The translations under genes were made by a program, and so were the position numbers. Below, one piece after another: positions 27,270 to 37,461 of a DNA stretch of 64,000 bases; position 1 is the stretch's first letter; each line of letters starts with the position of its first letter. Source of the stretch: Pseudomonas alcaliphila JAB1 (GTDB taxonomy: Bacteria; Pseudomonadota; Gammaproteobacteria; Pseudomonadales; Pseudomonadaceae); the NCBI RefSeq assembly GCF_001941865.1, contig NZ_CP016162.1, positions 2,728,001-2,792,000 of the forward strand, given 5' to 3'. The notes beneath the pieces were generated by a model that saw only the letters and a program-made list of their open reading frames with translations, did no database searches and had not been told where the DNA came from.

Positions 27270-30006
27270 GTTGCGCGCCACGCTGCGTCTGCAGCTGCAC
27301 AAGGACTTCACCCTGCGCGACGCGGCAGCCCAGGTGCCCTACCTGGCGCAGCTGGGTATCAGCCACCTGTACGCCTCGCCAATTCTTACCGCCCGACCCG
27401 GCTCGCAACATGGCTACGACGTGATCGATCCGAGCAGGATCAACCCCGAGCTGGGCGGCGAAGAAGCCCTGGTGCGACTGGTGAACATCCTGCGCGCCCA
27501 TGACATGGGGCTGATCCTGGACATCGTACCCAACCACATGGCAGTGGGCGGCGACGGCAATCCCTGGTGGTTGGACGTACTGGAATGGGGGCAAGAAAGC
27601 CCTTATGCAGACTTCTTCGACATCCAGTGGCAATCCCATGACCCCTTGCTCAGCGGCCAGTTACTGGTGCCCTTCCTGCGTGGCGACTACGGCGAGGCGC
27701 TGCGTGACGGCACCCTGGAACTGGTGTTCGATGCCGAGCGCGGGCGCTTTCACGCCCAGCACTTCGAACACCGCCTGCCGCTGACGCCATCCAGCTACGC
27801 CAGCATCCTGCGCAGCAGTGACGATGCCGCGCTGCGCGAACTCGGCCAGCGCTTCGCCCGCCTGGGCAGCGCTGGCGACAGCCGTACACAAGCCGAGCTG
27901 CTGTGCGCCGAACTGGCCGCTCATGCGCACAAGGTGCGGCCCCTGCTTGCCAGCTTTCAAGGTAATGACGATGCGGCGCAGCAGCGCCTGCACGCGCTGC
28001 TCGAACGTCAGCATTACCGCGTGGCCAGTTGGCGTACCGCAGCGGATGACATCAACTGGCGGCGCTTTTTCGATATCAACGAACTGGGGGCGCTGCGCGT
28101 CGAGCACAGCCAGGTGTTCGAGCAGACCCACGCCAAGGTCTTCGAGCTGATCGAACGCGGCCTGATCGACGGCCTGCGCATCGACCATATCGACGGCCTG
28201 GCCAACCCGCGCGCCTATTGCAGCCGGCTGCGACGACGCATCCGGCAACTGCGTGGCGACGCGCCCTTCCCCATCTTCGTGGAGAAGATCCTCGGTGCTG
28301 GCGAACAGCTGCCACAGGAATGGCCGGTGGATGGCAGCACCGGCTACGAGTTCATGAACCAGGTGTCGCTGCTGCAACACGATCCACACGGTGAGCTGCC
28401 GCTCAGCGAACTGTGGCAAGCGCTCAGCGGCCGGCCGACAGCCTTCGAGGACGAGATTCAGCAGGCGCGCCGTCTGGTGCTGGAAGGCTCGCTGGCCGGT
28501 GATCTGGAAGAAGTTGCCCAGCGCCTGCTGCACGTCGCCCGCCATGACATCGCCACGCGCGACCTGACCCTTGGCGCGATCCGCCGGACGCTGCGCGAGC
28601 TGATCGTGCACTTTCCGGTGTACCGCACCTATGCCCAGGCCTGTGGTCGCTCGCAGCAGGATCGGCGCTTCTTCCAGCAGGCGCTGGACGGTGCGCGGCA
28701 GACCTTGGCCGAGGCTGACTGGCCCCTGCTGCCGCATCTCGACGACTGGCTCGGCGGCGCCGTCCTGCGTGCACTGCCGCCCGGCCGTGCGCGCCGTCTG
28801 CGTGCCCAGGCGCTGACGCGCTTCCAGCAACTGACTTCGCCAGTGGCCGCCAAGGCCGTGGAGGACACCGCGCTGTATCGCGCCGGCGTGCTGCTGTCGC
28901 GTTATGACGTGGGCTTCGATGCCGAGCACTTCAGCGCCAGCGTCGAACGTTTCCATCAGGCCTGCCGCGAACGTGCAGACCACCACCCGCTCAATCTGCT
29001 GGCGACCGCCACTCATGACCACAAGCGAGGCGAGGACTGCCGCGCGCGTCTGGCAGTGCTCAGCGAACGCGCCGCCTGGTACGCCGAGCGGGTCCGGCAT
29101 TGGCAGCACCTCGCTCAACCGCTGCGCAGTCGTCAACTGCAACAGGCGCCGGACGGTGGTGAAGAGGCGATTCTCTATCAGGCACTGATCGGCAGCTGGC
29201 CGCTGGGACTGCAGGCGGAAGATGACGTCGGCCTGGATGCCTACCTGCAACGCCTGCTCGGCTGGCAGCGCAAGGCGCTGCGCGAGGCCAAGCTCAACAG
29301 CGCCTGGAGTGCGCCGAACGACGCACACGAGGCCGCCTGCGCCGACTTTCTGCGGCGCCTGTTGTGTGAGCCAGCGGGGATGGCCTTGCGTACCGAACTG
29401 GCTGCTAGCGTCGCGGCAATAGCCCCTGCCGGCGCCTTGAACAGCCTGGTGCAATCACTGCTGCGTATGACCACACCCGGCGTGCCCGATCTGTACCAGG
29501 GCTGCGAGTTCTGGGATTTCAGCCTGGTCGACCCGGATAACCGTCGCCCGGTGGACTTCGCCGCGCGACAGGCCGCATTACAGGCCGGGGACGTGCCAGC
29601 GGCGATGCTGGCCAGCTGGCAGGACGGGCGCATCAAACAATGGCTGATCCAGCAGGTCCTGGCGATTCGTGCGGCGCATCCCTCGCTGTTCAGCCAGGGC
29701 AGTTACCAGCCCCTGGCGGTCACGGGCAGACACGCCGCCCAGGTGCTCGCCTTCCTGCGTAGTCACGGTGACGAGCACCTGCTGGTGATCGTGCCGCGCC
29801 TGACCGCCGGCCTGCTCGCAGAACACGACCGGCCCCATGTACCCGCACAGCGCTGGGGCGACACCACCGTGGTGCTGCCGGTCGGACTGAACGACGGCCA
29901 TGTCACCGGCCTGCTCACCCCCTGCCAGGTCCCAACGCACGAGGGCGTGCCACTTGCCGACGCGCTGGCCGAGTTGCCGGTCAACCTGCTTCGCCTTACC
30001 CCTTGA
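27262..30006 (+). CDS. treY: Malto-oligosyltrehalose synthase
   Basis: 914 residues, GH13. It turns the reducing end of an alpha-1,4-glucan into a trehalose unit by intramolecular transglucosylation. Signature blocks: TLRLQLHKDFTLRDAAAQVP, YASPILTARPGSQHGYDV, nucleophile Asp in GLRIDHIDGLANP, acid Glu in IFVEKILG and ATATHDHKRGEDCRAR, all typical of TreY. The length fits the longer proteobacterial members. Works directly with TreZ, two genes upstream. Confidence 0.95.
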   Translation: MTELRATLRLQLHKDFTLRDAAAQVPYLAQLGISHLYASPILTARPGSQHGYDVIDPSRINPELGGEEALVRLVNILRAHDMGLILDIVPNHMAVGGDGNPWWLDVLEWGQESPYADFFDIQWQSHDPLLSGQLLVPFLRGDYGEALRDGTLELVFDAERGRFHAQHFEHRLPLTPSSYASILRSSDDAALRELGQRFARLGSAGDSRTQAELLCAELAAHAHKVRPLLASFQGNDDAAQQRLHALLERQHYRVASWRTAADDINWRRFFDINELGALRVEHSQVFEQTHAKVFELIERGLIDGLRIDHIDGLANPRAYCSRLRRRIRQLRGDAPFPIFVEKILGAGEQLPQEWPVDGSTGYEFMNQVSLLQHDPHGELPLSELWQALSGRPTAFEDEIQQARRLVLEGSLAGDLEEVAQRLLHVARHDIATRDLTLGAIRRTLRELIVHFPVYRTYAQACGRSQQDRRFFQQALDGARQTLAEADWPLLPHLDDWLGGAVLRALPPGRARRLRAQALTRFQQLTSPVAAKAVEDTALYRAGVLLSRYDVGFDAEHFSASVERFHQACRERADHHPLNLLATATHDHKRGEDCRARLAVLSERAAWYAERVRHWQHLAQPLRSRQLQQAPDGGEEAILYQALIGSWPLGLQAEDDVGLDAYLQRLLGWQRKALREAKLNSAWSAPNDAHEAACADFLRRLLCEPAGMALRTELAASVAAIAPAGALNSLVQSLLRMTTPGVPDLYQGCEFWDFSLVDPDNRRPVDFAARQAALQAGDVPAAMLASWQDGRIKQWLIQQVLAIRAAHPSLFSQGSYQPLAVTGRHAAQVLAFLRSHGDEHLLVIVPRLTAGLLAEHDRPHVPAQRWGDTTVVLPVGLNDGHVTGLLTPCQVPTHEGVPLADALAELPVNLLRLTP

Positions 30007-30022
30007 TCACAGGAGTCACGCC

Positions 30023-30274
30023 ATGAATATCGATGAGCAGCGCATACGCGAGTTTGCCTTTCAGATCTGGGAATCCGAAGGCCGCCCCCATGGCCAGCAC
30101 GAGCGCCACTGGAAGATGGCCAGCAAGCTGGCCGAAGCCGAGGCTCAAGCCCAAACCACAGCCAAGCCGCGGCGCATCAGCAAACCCAAGACAGTGCCGC
30201 TGAGCGAAGCCGAGCAGCCGGCATTGCTGAAGAAGCCCCGTGCCCCGCGCACGCCCAAGACACCGAAAGCCTGA
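30023..30274 (+). CDS. DUF2934 protein
   Basis: 83 residues. The first 40 hold the DUF2934 signature (RIREFAFQIWESEGRPHGQ, then HERHWKMA), followed by a Lys/Pro/Ala-rich, probably disordered tail (KKPRAPRTPKTPKA). DUF2934 genes are commonly embedded in glycogen and trehalose operons, and the role is unknown. SD CAGGAGTCACGCC, 16 bases after treY and 10 before glgX. Confidence 0.85.
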   Translation: MNIDEQRIREFAFQIWESEGRPHGQHERHWKMASKLAEAEAQAQTTAKPRRISKPKTVPLSEAEQPALLKKPRAPRTPKTPKA

Positions 30275-30284
30275 GGTCACCACC

Positions 30285-32399
<2,115 letters not shown>

Positions 32400-32421
32400 A
32401 GGCCGCCGCGAAAAAAAGCCT

Positions 32422-32450
32422 GAACCCTGCTTCCGTCTGCCAACTCGAAA
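32422..32450 (+). promoter_or_regulatory. AlgU/ECF-like promoter for the second zinc dehydrogenase
   Basis: GAACCC (32422-32427), 17-base spacer, TCGAAA (32445-32450), extended upstream as AAAAAAAGCCTGAAC. It lies 131 bases before the ATG. The gap 32400-32581 shows nothing else. Confidence 0.5.
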
Positions 32451-32581
32451 AATACAGATGCTGGGACAACCCATGACGCCGCTCGAGCGTAACGCCGGCT
32501 TTCGGCGCGCGTGGTGCTTCGCGTCAGTCCCCAGCAAACAATCACCTACGCCGGCCAGCTGGCCGGCCTCGGGAGAGATTC

Positions 32582-33850
32582 ATGAAAGCAGTGGTTTTCC
32601 ATGACATTGGCGATATCCGCCTGGACGACGTAGCGGAACCCGAGGTGCAGGCCAGTACCGATGCGGTCATCCGCATTACCGCCTCGGCCATCTGCGGCAC
32701 CGACCTGCATTTCGTGCGCGGCACCGTGGGTGGCATGCGCAAAGGCACCATCCTCGGTCATGAGGCGGTAGGTATCGTCGAGGCGCTGGGCAGCGATGTG
32801 CGCAACCTCAACATCGGTGATCGCGTCGTGGTGCCCTCCACCATCGCCTGTGGCAACTGCAGCTATTGCCGCGCCGGTTACTACGCCCAGTGCGACGAGG
32901 CCAACCCCAACGGCAAGCAGGCCGGCACCTCCTTTTACGGCGGGCCGGAAGTCACCGGGGCCTTCCATGGCCTGCAGGCGGAGATGGCGCGTATCCCCTT
33001 CGCCAATATCGGCCTGGTGAAACTGCCCAGCGAGATCAGCGACGACCAGGCCATCCTGCTCTCCGATATCTTCCCCACCGGTTATTTCGGCGCGAAGCTG
33101 GCCGAAGTCGGCAGCGGTGACACCGTCGCCGTTTTCGGCGCCGGGCCGGTCGGCCAGTTCGCCATCGCCAGCGCCAAGCTGCTGGGTGCCGCGCGTGTAT
33201 TCGCCATCGACCACCTCGACGACCGTCTGGACATGGCCCGCCGTCAAGGCGCCGAGGTCATCAACTTCGACCGTGAAGACCCGGTCGACACCCTGCGCCG
33301 ACTGACCAACGGCATCGGCGTGGACCGCGCCATCGATGCCGTGGGCGTCGATGCGCAGTGCCCAGCTCATGGCCACTCGCCACGCCAGCCCGAAGGTCAC
33401 GAATGGCAACCGGGCGACGCCCCCGAGCAGGCCTTGCAGTGGGCCGTCGATGCCCTGGCCAAGGCAGGCACGCTGGGCATCATCGGCGTTTATCCGCACC
33501 AGGCGCGCGAGTTTCCCATCGGCCAGGCGATGAACAAGAACCTCAGCGTCAACATGGGCAACTGCAACCATCGTCGCTACATCCCGCAACTGATCGAGAT
33601 GGTCCTGGCCGGGCGCATCGACCCGGCGAAGATACTCACCCAGGTCAAGCCCATGAGCGACGCCATCGAAGCCTTCAAGGCCTTCGACCGGCGTGACAGC
33701 GGCTGGATCAAGGTGCAGTTGCAGCCGGCGAAGAACGACGCCAGCCACGGCAGCGAGGAGCAGGTGCACGGCGGTGCCATTCTCGACCGCGCCATCGCCG
33801 AGGCCGATCCGCTCGGTGAGTCGCGCTCGAAAAAGCCCGGCAGCCTGTGA
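32582..33850 (+). CDS. Zinc-dependent alcohol dehydrogenase (MDR), second copy
   Basis: 422 residues, same subfamily as 542-1708. Catalytic zinc site: Cys in SAICGTDLH and GHEAVG; structural cysteines in STIACGNCSYCRAGYYAQC; Rossmann motif VFGAGPVGQFA. It is longer than the first copy because of a polar loop around residues 255-285 (GHSPRQPEGHEWQPG) and a hydrophilic C-terminal tail (KNDASHGSEEQVHGG onwards). SD GGGAGAGATTC. Substrate unknown. Confidence 0.9.
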   Translation: MKAVVFHDIGDIRLDDVAEPEVQASTDAVIRITASAICGTDLHFVRGTVGGMRKGTILGHEAVGIVEALGSDVRNLNIGDRVVVPSTIACGNCSYCRAGYYAQCDEANPNGKQAGTSFYGGPEVTGAFHGLQAEMARIPFANIGLVKLPSEISDDQAILLSDIFPTGYFGAKLAEVGSGDTVAVFGAGPVGQFAIASAKLLGAARVFAIDHLDDRLDMARRQGAEVINFDREDPVDTLRRLTNGIGVDRAIDAVGVDAQCPAHGHSPRQPEGHEWQPGDAPEQALQWAVDALAKAGTLGIIGVYPHQAREFPIGQAMNKNLSVNMGNCNHRRYIPQLIEMVLAGRIDPAKILTQVKPMSDAIEAFKAFDRRDSGWIKVQLQPAKNDASHGSEEQVHGGAILDRAIAEADPLGESRSKKPGSL

Positions 33851-33866
33851 GCGAGCGTGGCCGAGC

Positions 33867-34655
33867 ATGAACAACACCATCGCCAAACCGGAGGTGATCA
33901 TCGACCGCGTGACGCCGGTCAAGCGCCTGCGCGTGCTGACGATCAACACGCACAAGGGCTTCACCGCTCTCAACCGTCGTTTCATCCTGCCGGAGCTGCG
34001 CAGCGCCGTGCAGGCCACCGGGTCGGACTTGGTATTCCTGCAGGAGGTGCTCGGCAACCATGCCCTGCACGCCAAGCGTTTCCATGACTGGCCCAGCGTG
34101 CCGCAGTACGAATTTCTCGCCGACAGCATGTGGCCGCAGTTCGCCTACGGGCGCAACGCCGTGTACCCGGCCGGTGATCACGGCAACGCCCTGCTCTCGC
34201 GCTTTCCCATCCTCGAGTATCACAACCTCGACGTGACGGTCAGCGGCACCGAGCAGCGCGGCCTGCTGCATTGTCGCCTCGATGTACCCGGGCAGGACGC
34301 CGTGCATGCAGTGTGCGTGCACCTGGGTTTGCGTGAGGCGCATCGTCGTCAGCAGATGGGCTTGTTGCTGGATCTGCTGGCGACCTTCGAACCCGGTGCG
34401 CCGGTAATCGTCGCCGGCGATTTCAACGACTGGCGTCTGCGCGCGGACGATATGTTGGCGCCGCATGGCCTGCGCGAGGCGTTCGAGCACCGCCACGGCA
34501 AACCTGCGCGCAGTTTTCCGGCGCGCATGCCGCTGCTGCGCCTGGATCGCATCTACACCCGCAATGCCACGGCACACGAGCCGCAGGTGTTGTCCACCCG
34601 GCCTTGGTCGCACCTCTCCGACCACGCGCCACTCGCAGCGGAGATTCACCTGTGA
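33867..34655 (+). CDS. Endonuclease/exonuclease/phosphatase family protein (YbhP-like)
   Basis: 262 residues. EEP-fold blocks are visible: LTINTHKGFT, LVFLQEVLG with the metal-binding Glu, VHLGLRE, VAGDFNDWR and the terminal SDHAPLAAEI. Together with the next two genes it reproduces the ybhP-clsB-ybhN order known from enterobacteria, so a role in phospholipid metabolism is likelier than DNA cutting. ATG 33867 is the first start after the dehydrogenase stop; its stop overlaps the next GTG. Confidence 0.85.
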   Translation: MNNTIAKPEVIIDRVTPVKRLRVLTINTHKGFTALNRRFILPELRSAVQATGSDLVFLQEVLGNHALHAKRFHDWPSVPQYEFLADSMWPQFAYGRNAVYPAGDHGNALLSRFPILEYHNLDVTVSGTEQRGLLHCRLDVPGQDAVHAVCVHLGLREAHRRQQMGLLLDLLATFEPGAPVIVAGDFNDWRLRADDMLAPHGLREAFEHRHGKPARSFPARMPLLRLDRIYTRNATAHEPQVLSTRPWSHLSDHAPLAAEIHL

Positions 34656-35854
34656 GCGGCATATGGCGGGACGGCAACCAGCTGCGCCTGCTGATCAACG
34701 GCGAAGACTATTACCCGCGGGTGTTCGAATGCATTCGCGCGGCGCGCATCGAAGTGCTGCTGGAAACCTTCATCATTCGTGAGGACAAGGTCGGCCTCGA
34801 ACTGCAACAGGTGCTGATCGAGGCCGCGCGGCGTGGCGTGCGCGTGGTCATCGCCGTGGACGGCTACGGCACCGCCGACCTGCAGCATGAGTACGTCGCA
34901 GCGCTGACCCGCGAGGGGGTGAAGATCCATGTCTTCGATCCCAGCCCCCGGCGCTTTGGCATGCGTACCAACCTGTTCCGCCGCCTTCATCGCAAGCTGG
35001 TGGTGATCGACGGCCAGTGCGCCTTTGTCGGCGGCATCAACTATTCGGCCGATCATCTCGGCGACTTCGGCGAGATGGCCAAGCAGGACTATGCCGTCGA
35101 GGTGAGCGGCCCGATCGTCAGCGACCTGCACGTGGCCATGCTGCGCTTGCTACGCCCGGCGTTCAGCGAACCGAGCCCGGCGCAGCCCTCCAGAGAGCCG
35201 GTGGGCGATGCGCGGGTGATGCTGCTGGAGCGCGACAACGAGCGCCACACCACCGATATCGAAGACGAACATCTGCGCGCCTTCGAATCGGCGCGCAAGC
35301 GCCTGGTGATCGCCAACGCCTATTTCTTCCCCGGCTACCGTGTGCTGCGCGCCTTGCGCAATGCGGCGGAACGCGGCGTACAGGTGACCCTGATCCTGCA
35401 GGGCCAACCGGACATGCGCTGGGTCCAGGCCTTTTCCCGCCTGCTCTACAACTACCTGCTACGCCACGGTGTGGTGATCTACGAATACTGCCAGCGCCCG
35501 CTGCACGGCAAGGTGGCACTGGTGGATGACGAATGGTCCACGGTCGGTTCGAGCAACCTCGACCCACTGAGCCTGGCATTGAATCTGGAGGCCAATCTGG
35601 TGATCCGTGACCGGGCCTTCAACCACTACCTGCATGAGCACCTGCTCGCGCTTTCTAGCGAACACTGCAAGCGCATCGAACTGGAGCGGGTGATACGCGG
35701 CTACTGGTGGCGCGCACCGCTGGTGTTCCTGTGCTTTCACTTTCTGCGCCGCTTCCCCGCCATCGCCGGCTGGCTGCCGGCGCACCGCAAGAACCTGAAG
35801 CCGCTGGAGCCAATTGACAAGGCCCGCGGTTACGAAGAGGAAAAGACTGGATGA
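34652..35854 (+). CDS. clsB: Cardiolipin synthase B-type phospholipase D enzyme
   Basis: 400 residues with two HKD motifs, HRKLVVIDGQCAFVGG near residue 113 and HGKVALVDDEWSTVGSSN near residue 285, the duplicated catalytic centre of the phospholipase D superfamily. Joins phosphatidylglycerol and another phospholipid to make cardiolipin. Like ClsB it lacks N-terminal membrane helices. The GTG start at 34652 forms a GTGA overlap with the previous stop; its own stop overlaps ybhN as ATGA. Confidence 0.9.
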   Translation: MSGIWRDGNQLRLLINGEDYYPRVFECIRAARIEVLLETFIIREDKVGLELQQVLIEAARRGVRVVIAVDGYGTADLQHEYVAALTREGVKIHVFDPSPRRFGMRTNLFRRLHRKLVVIDGQCAFVGGINYSADHLGDFGEMAKQDYAVEVSGPIVSDLHVAMLRLLRPAFSEPSPAQPSREPVGDARVMLLERDNERHTTDIEDEHLRAFESARKRLVIANAYFFPGYRVLRALRNAAERGVQVTLILQGQPDMRWVQAFSRLLYNYLLRHGVVIYEYCQRPLHGKVALVDDEWSTVGSSNLDPLSLALNLEANLVIRDRAFNHYLHEHLLALSSEHCKRIELERVIRGYWWRAPLVFLCFHFLRRFPAIAGWLPAHRKNLKPLEPIDKARGYEEEKTG

Positions 35855-36825
35855 ATGTCGCTCCCAACAACCCCTGGATGCGCTGGGGCAAACGCGCACT
35901 CACCCTGTTCTTTCTCCTGGCCGTACCAGCCCTGCTGTACATGCTGGCGCGCAATCTGGACTGGGGCGAAGTACGCCAGGCGCTCAGTGATTACAGCATG
36001 CAGACCCTGCTGGTGGGCGCGCTGATCGCCTGCGCCAGCTATCTGGTATTTGGCTGCTACGACCTGCTGGGCCGCCATTACAGTCGCCATCGCTTGCCGG
36101 CACGCCAGGTCCTGCCGGTGGCGATGGTCTGCTACGCCTTCAATCTGAACTTCACCACCTGGATCGGCGGTGTGGCCATGCGCTACCGCCTGTACATGCG
36201 CCTGGGCCTTAGCGCCTCGACGGTAACGCGCATCCTCAGCCTCAGCCTGCTGACCAACTGGACCGGCTACATGGCGCTGGCTGGGGTGATCTTCTCCCTG
36301 CGCCTGGTGCAGCTGCCGGAAAACTGGGGGCTGGGCATGACCGGGCTGCAGCTGCTGGGCTTTGCCCTGTTGGGTGTGGTCAGCGCCTATGTCGGTATCT
36401 GCGCCTTTTCCCGTCAGCGCGTATGGCACCTGCGCGAGCGTTCGATCACCCTGCCTTCGTTGCGCATGGCGGTGATGCAAATAGTCCTGGGCGCGAGCAA
36501 CTGGTCGCTGATGGCGGCCCTGATCTACTGGCTATTGCCGGAAGGCGCCGCCTACACCTCGGTGCTCGGGGTGCTGCTGATCAGCTGCATGGCGGCAGTG
36601 GTGGCGCATATCCCCGCCGGGCTGGGGGTGCTCGAGGCGGTGTTTCTCGCCCTGCTGCAGCATCAATACAGCCAGGCCAGCCTGATCGCCGCCCTGCTCG
36701 CCTATCGCGTGCTCTATTACCTGCTGCCGCTGCTGCTGGCCAGCGCTACCTACCTGGTGCTGGAAAAGCGCGCGAAAACGCTGCGCAAGCGTGGCGAACA
36801 AGGTGTCGAGACCCAGCCCGGCTAA
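35851..36825 (+). CDS. ybhN: YbhN-like membrane protein (lysylphosphatidylglycerol synthase TM family)
   Basis: 324 residues with about eight membrane helices and the UPF0104/LPG_synthase_TM pattern: CYAFNLNFTTWIGGVAMRYR and, near residue 250, AHIPAGLGVLEAVFL. The aminoacyl-transfer domain of MprF is absent, so it is the flippase-like module alone. Third gene of the ybhP-clsB-ybhN unit; probably acts in the inner membrane on phospholipid. Confidence 0.85.
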   Translation: MNVAPNNPWMRWGKRALTLFFLLAVPALLYMLARNLDWGEVRQALSDYSMQTLLVGALIACASYLVFGCYDLLGRHYSRHRLPARQVLPVAMVCYAFNLNFTTWIGGVAMRYRLYMRLGLSASTVTRILSLSLLTNWTGYMALAGVIFSLRLVQLPENWGLGMTGLQLLGFALLGVVSAYVGICAFSRQRVWHLRERSITLPSLRMAVMQIVLGASNWSLMAALIYWLLPEGAAYTSVLGVLLISCMAAVVAHIPAGLGVLEAVFLALLQHQYSQASLIAALLAYRVLYYLLPLLLASATYLVLEKRAKTLRKRGEQGVETQPG

Positions 36826-36997
36826 CCAGGCCAAACAACCTACTGACGCGGGGTGCGCCATGCGCACCGGCTGCACAAGACATCGGGGCCGGTGCACGCA
36901 GCGCACCGCTACGGACAACCACCCGGCGGATGGCGGGAACTCACGAGCGCGCTACGCAGGTCTATCTCACATCATTCAGCAAAACCGGAGGCATACC

Positions 36998-37219
36998 ATG
37001 GCCAAGCCACTGCATCTGATCAGCTACATCCTGCACAACCAGCCGCACAGCGTCGAAGTCGAGTCGGATCGCGAACAGCTCACGCCCCACCAGGCGCGCT
37101 TCTATCTCAGCGCCCTGCACACCTTCGAGTGGCCCAACGAGTTCACCGACGTGCAGGTCACGCGCATCCTGCATCCGAAGAAAGGCGGCAGCACGCCGGC
37201 ACACCGCGTCCAGCACTGA
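36998..37219 (+). CDS. Small hypothetical protein
   Basis: 73 residues, start supported by CGGAGGCATACC. The sequence (KPLHLISYILHNQPHSVEVE, then HQARFYLSALHTFEWP) looks like a compact soluble alpha/beta domain. I know no family for it. Transcription seems to end at the palindrome that begins 4 bases after the stop. Confidence 0.6.
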   Translation: MAKPLHLISYILHNQPHSVEVESDREQLTPHQARFYLSALHTFEWPNEFTDVQVTRILHPKKGGSTPAHRVQH

Positions 37220-37222
37220 GAG

Positions 37223-37267
37223 CCTGTTCAACCTCTTGCAGTGTTTCGCTGCAAGAGGTTGAACAGG
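37223..37267. repeat. Perfect 19-base inverted repeat (strong hairpin)
   Basis: Positions 37223-37241 are exactly complementary to 37249-37267 around the loop TGTTTCG. It starts 4 bases after the stop of 36998-37219 and could terminate transcription, but no T run follows. It may equally be the end of a mobile element, as the next 190 bases are a dispersed repeat. Confidence 0.7.
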
Positions 37268-37275
37268 CCGAAGTT

Positions 37276-37461
37276 GGGTCTATACGAAAAGTGCCTGCGC
37301 TCGGTGATGCTGCGTTAAAAACAGGCTGGAACGCCAGCCCGGTCGAATGCTCATTTACAGCTCGTAAACTCGAATGCGAGCCCAGTCCGTTCTTCGCCTG
37401 TTTTTGCGGGGCCGCCATCGGTATTGCCTGACCTTCGCTCGACGACTTTTCGTACAGACCC
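37276..37461 (+). repeat. MITE-like dispersed repeat, copy A
   Basis: Ends are imperfect terminal inverted repeats: GGGTCTATACGAAAAGT (37276-37292) and, on the other strand, GGGTCTGTACGAAAAGT (37461-37445), 16 of 17 matching. The interior shares long blocks with the inverted copy at 55271-55463, including CTGCGTTAAAAAC, AATGCTCATTTACA and a 29-base identical stretch near 37408-37436. No coding capacity. The right end supplies the first base of the glgP stop codon. No clear target-site duplication. Confidence 0.65.
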
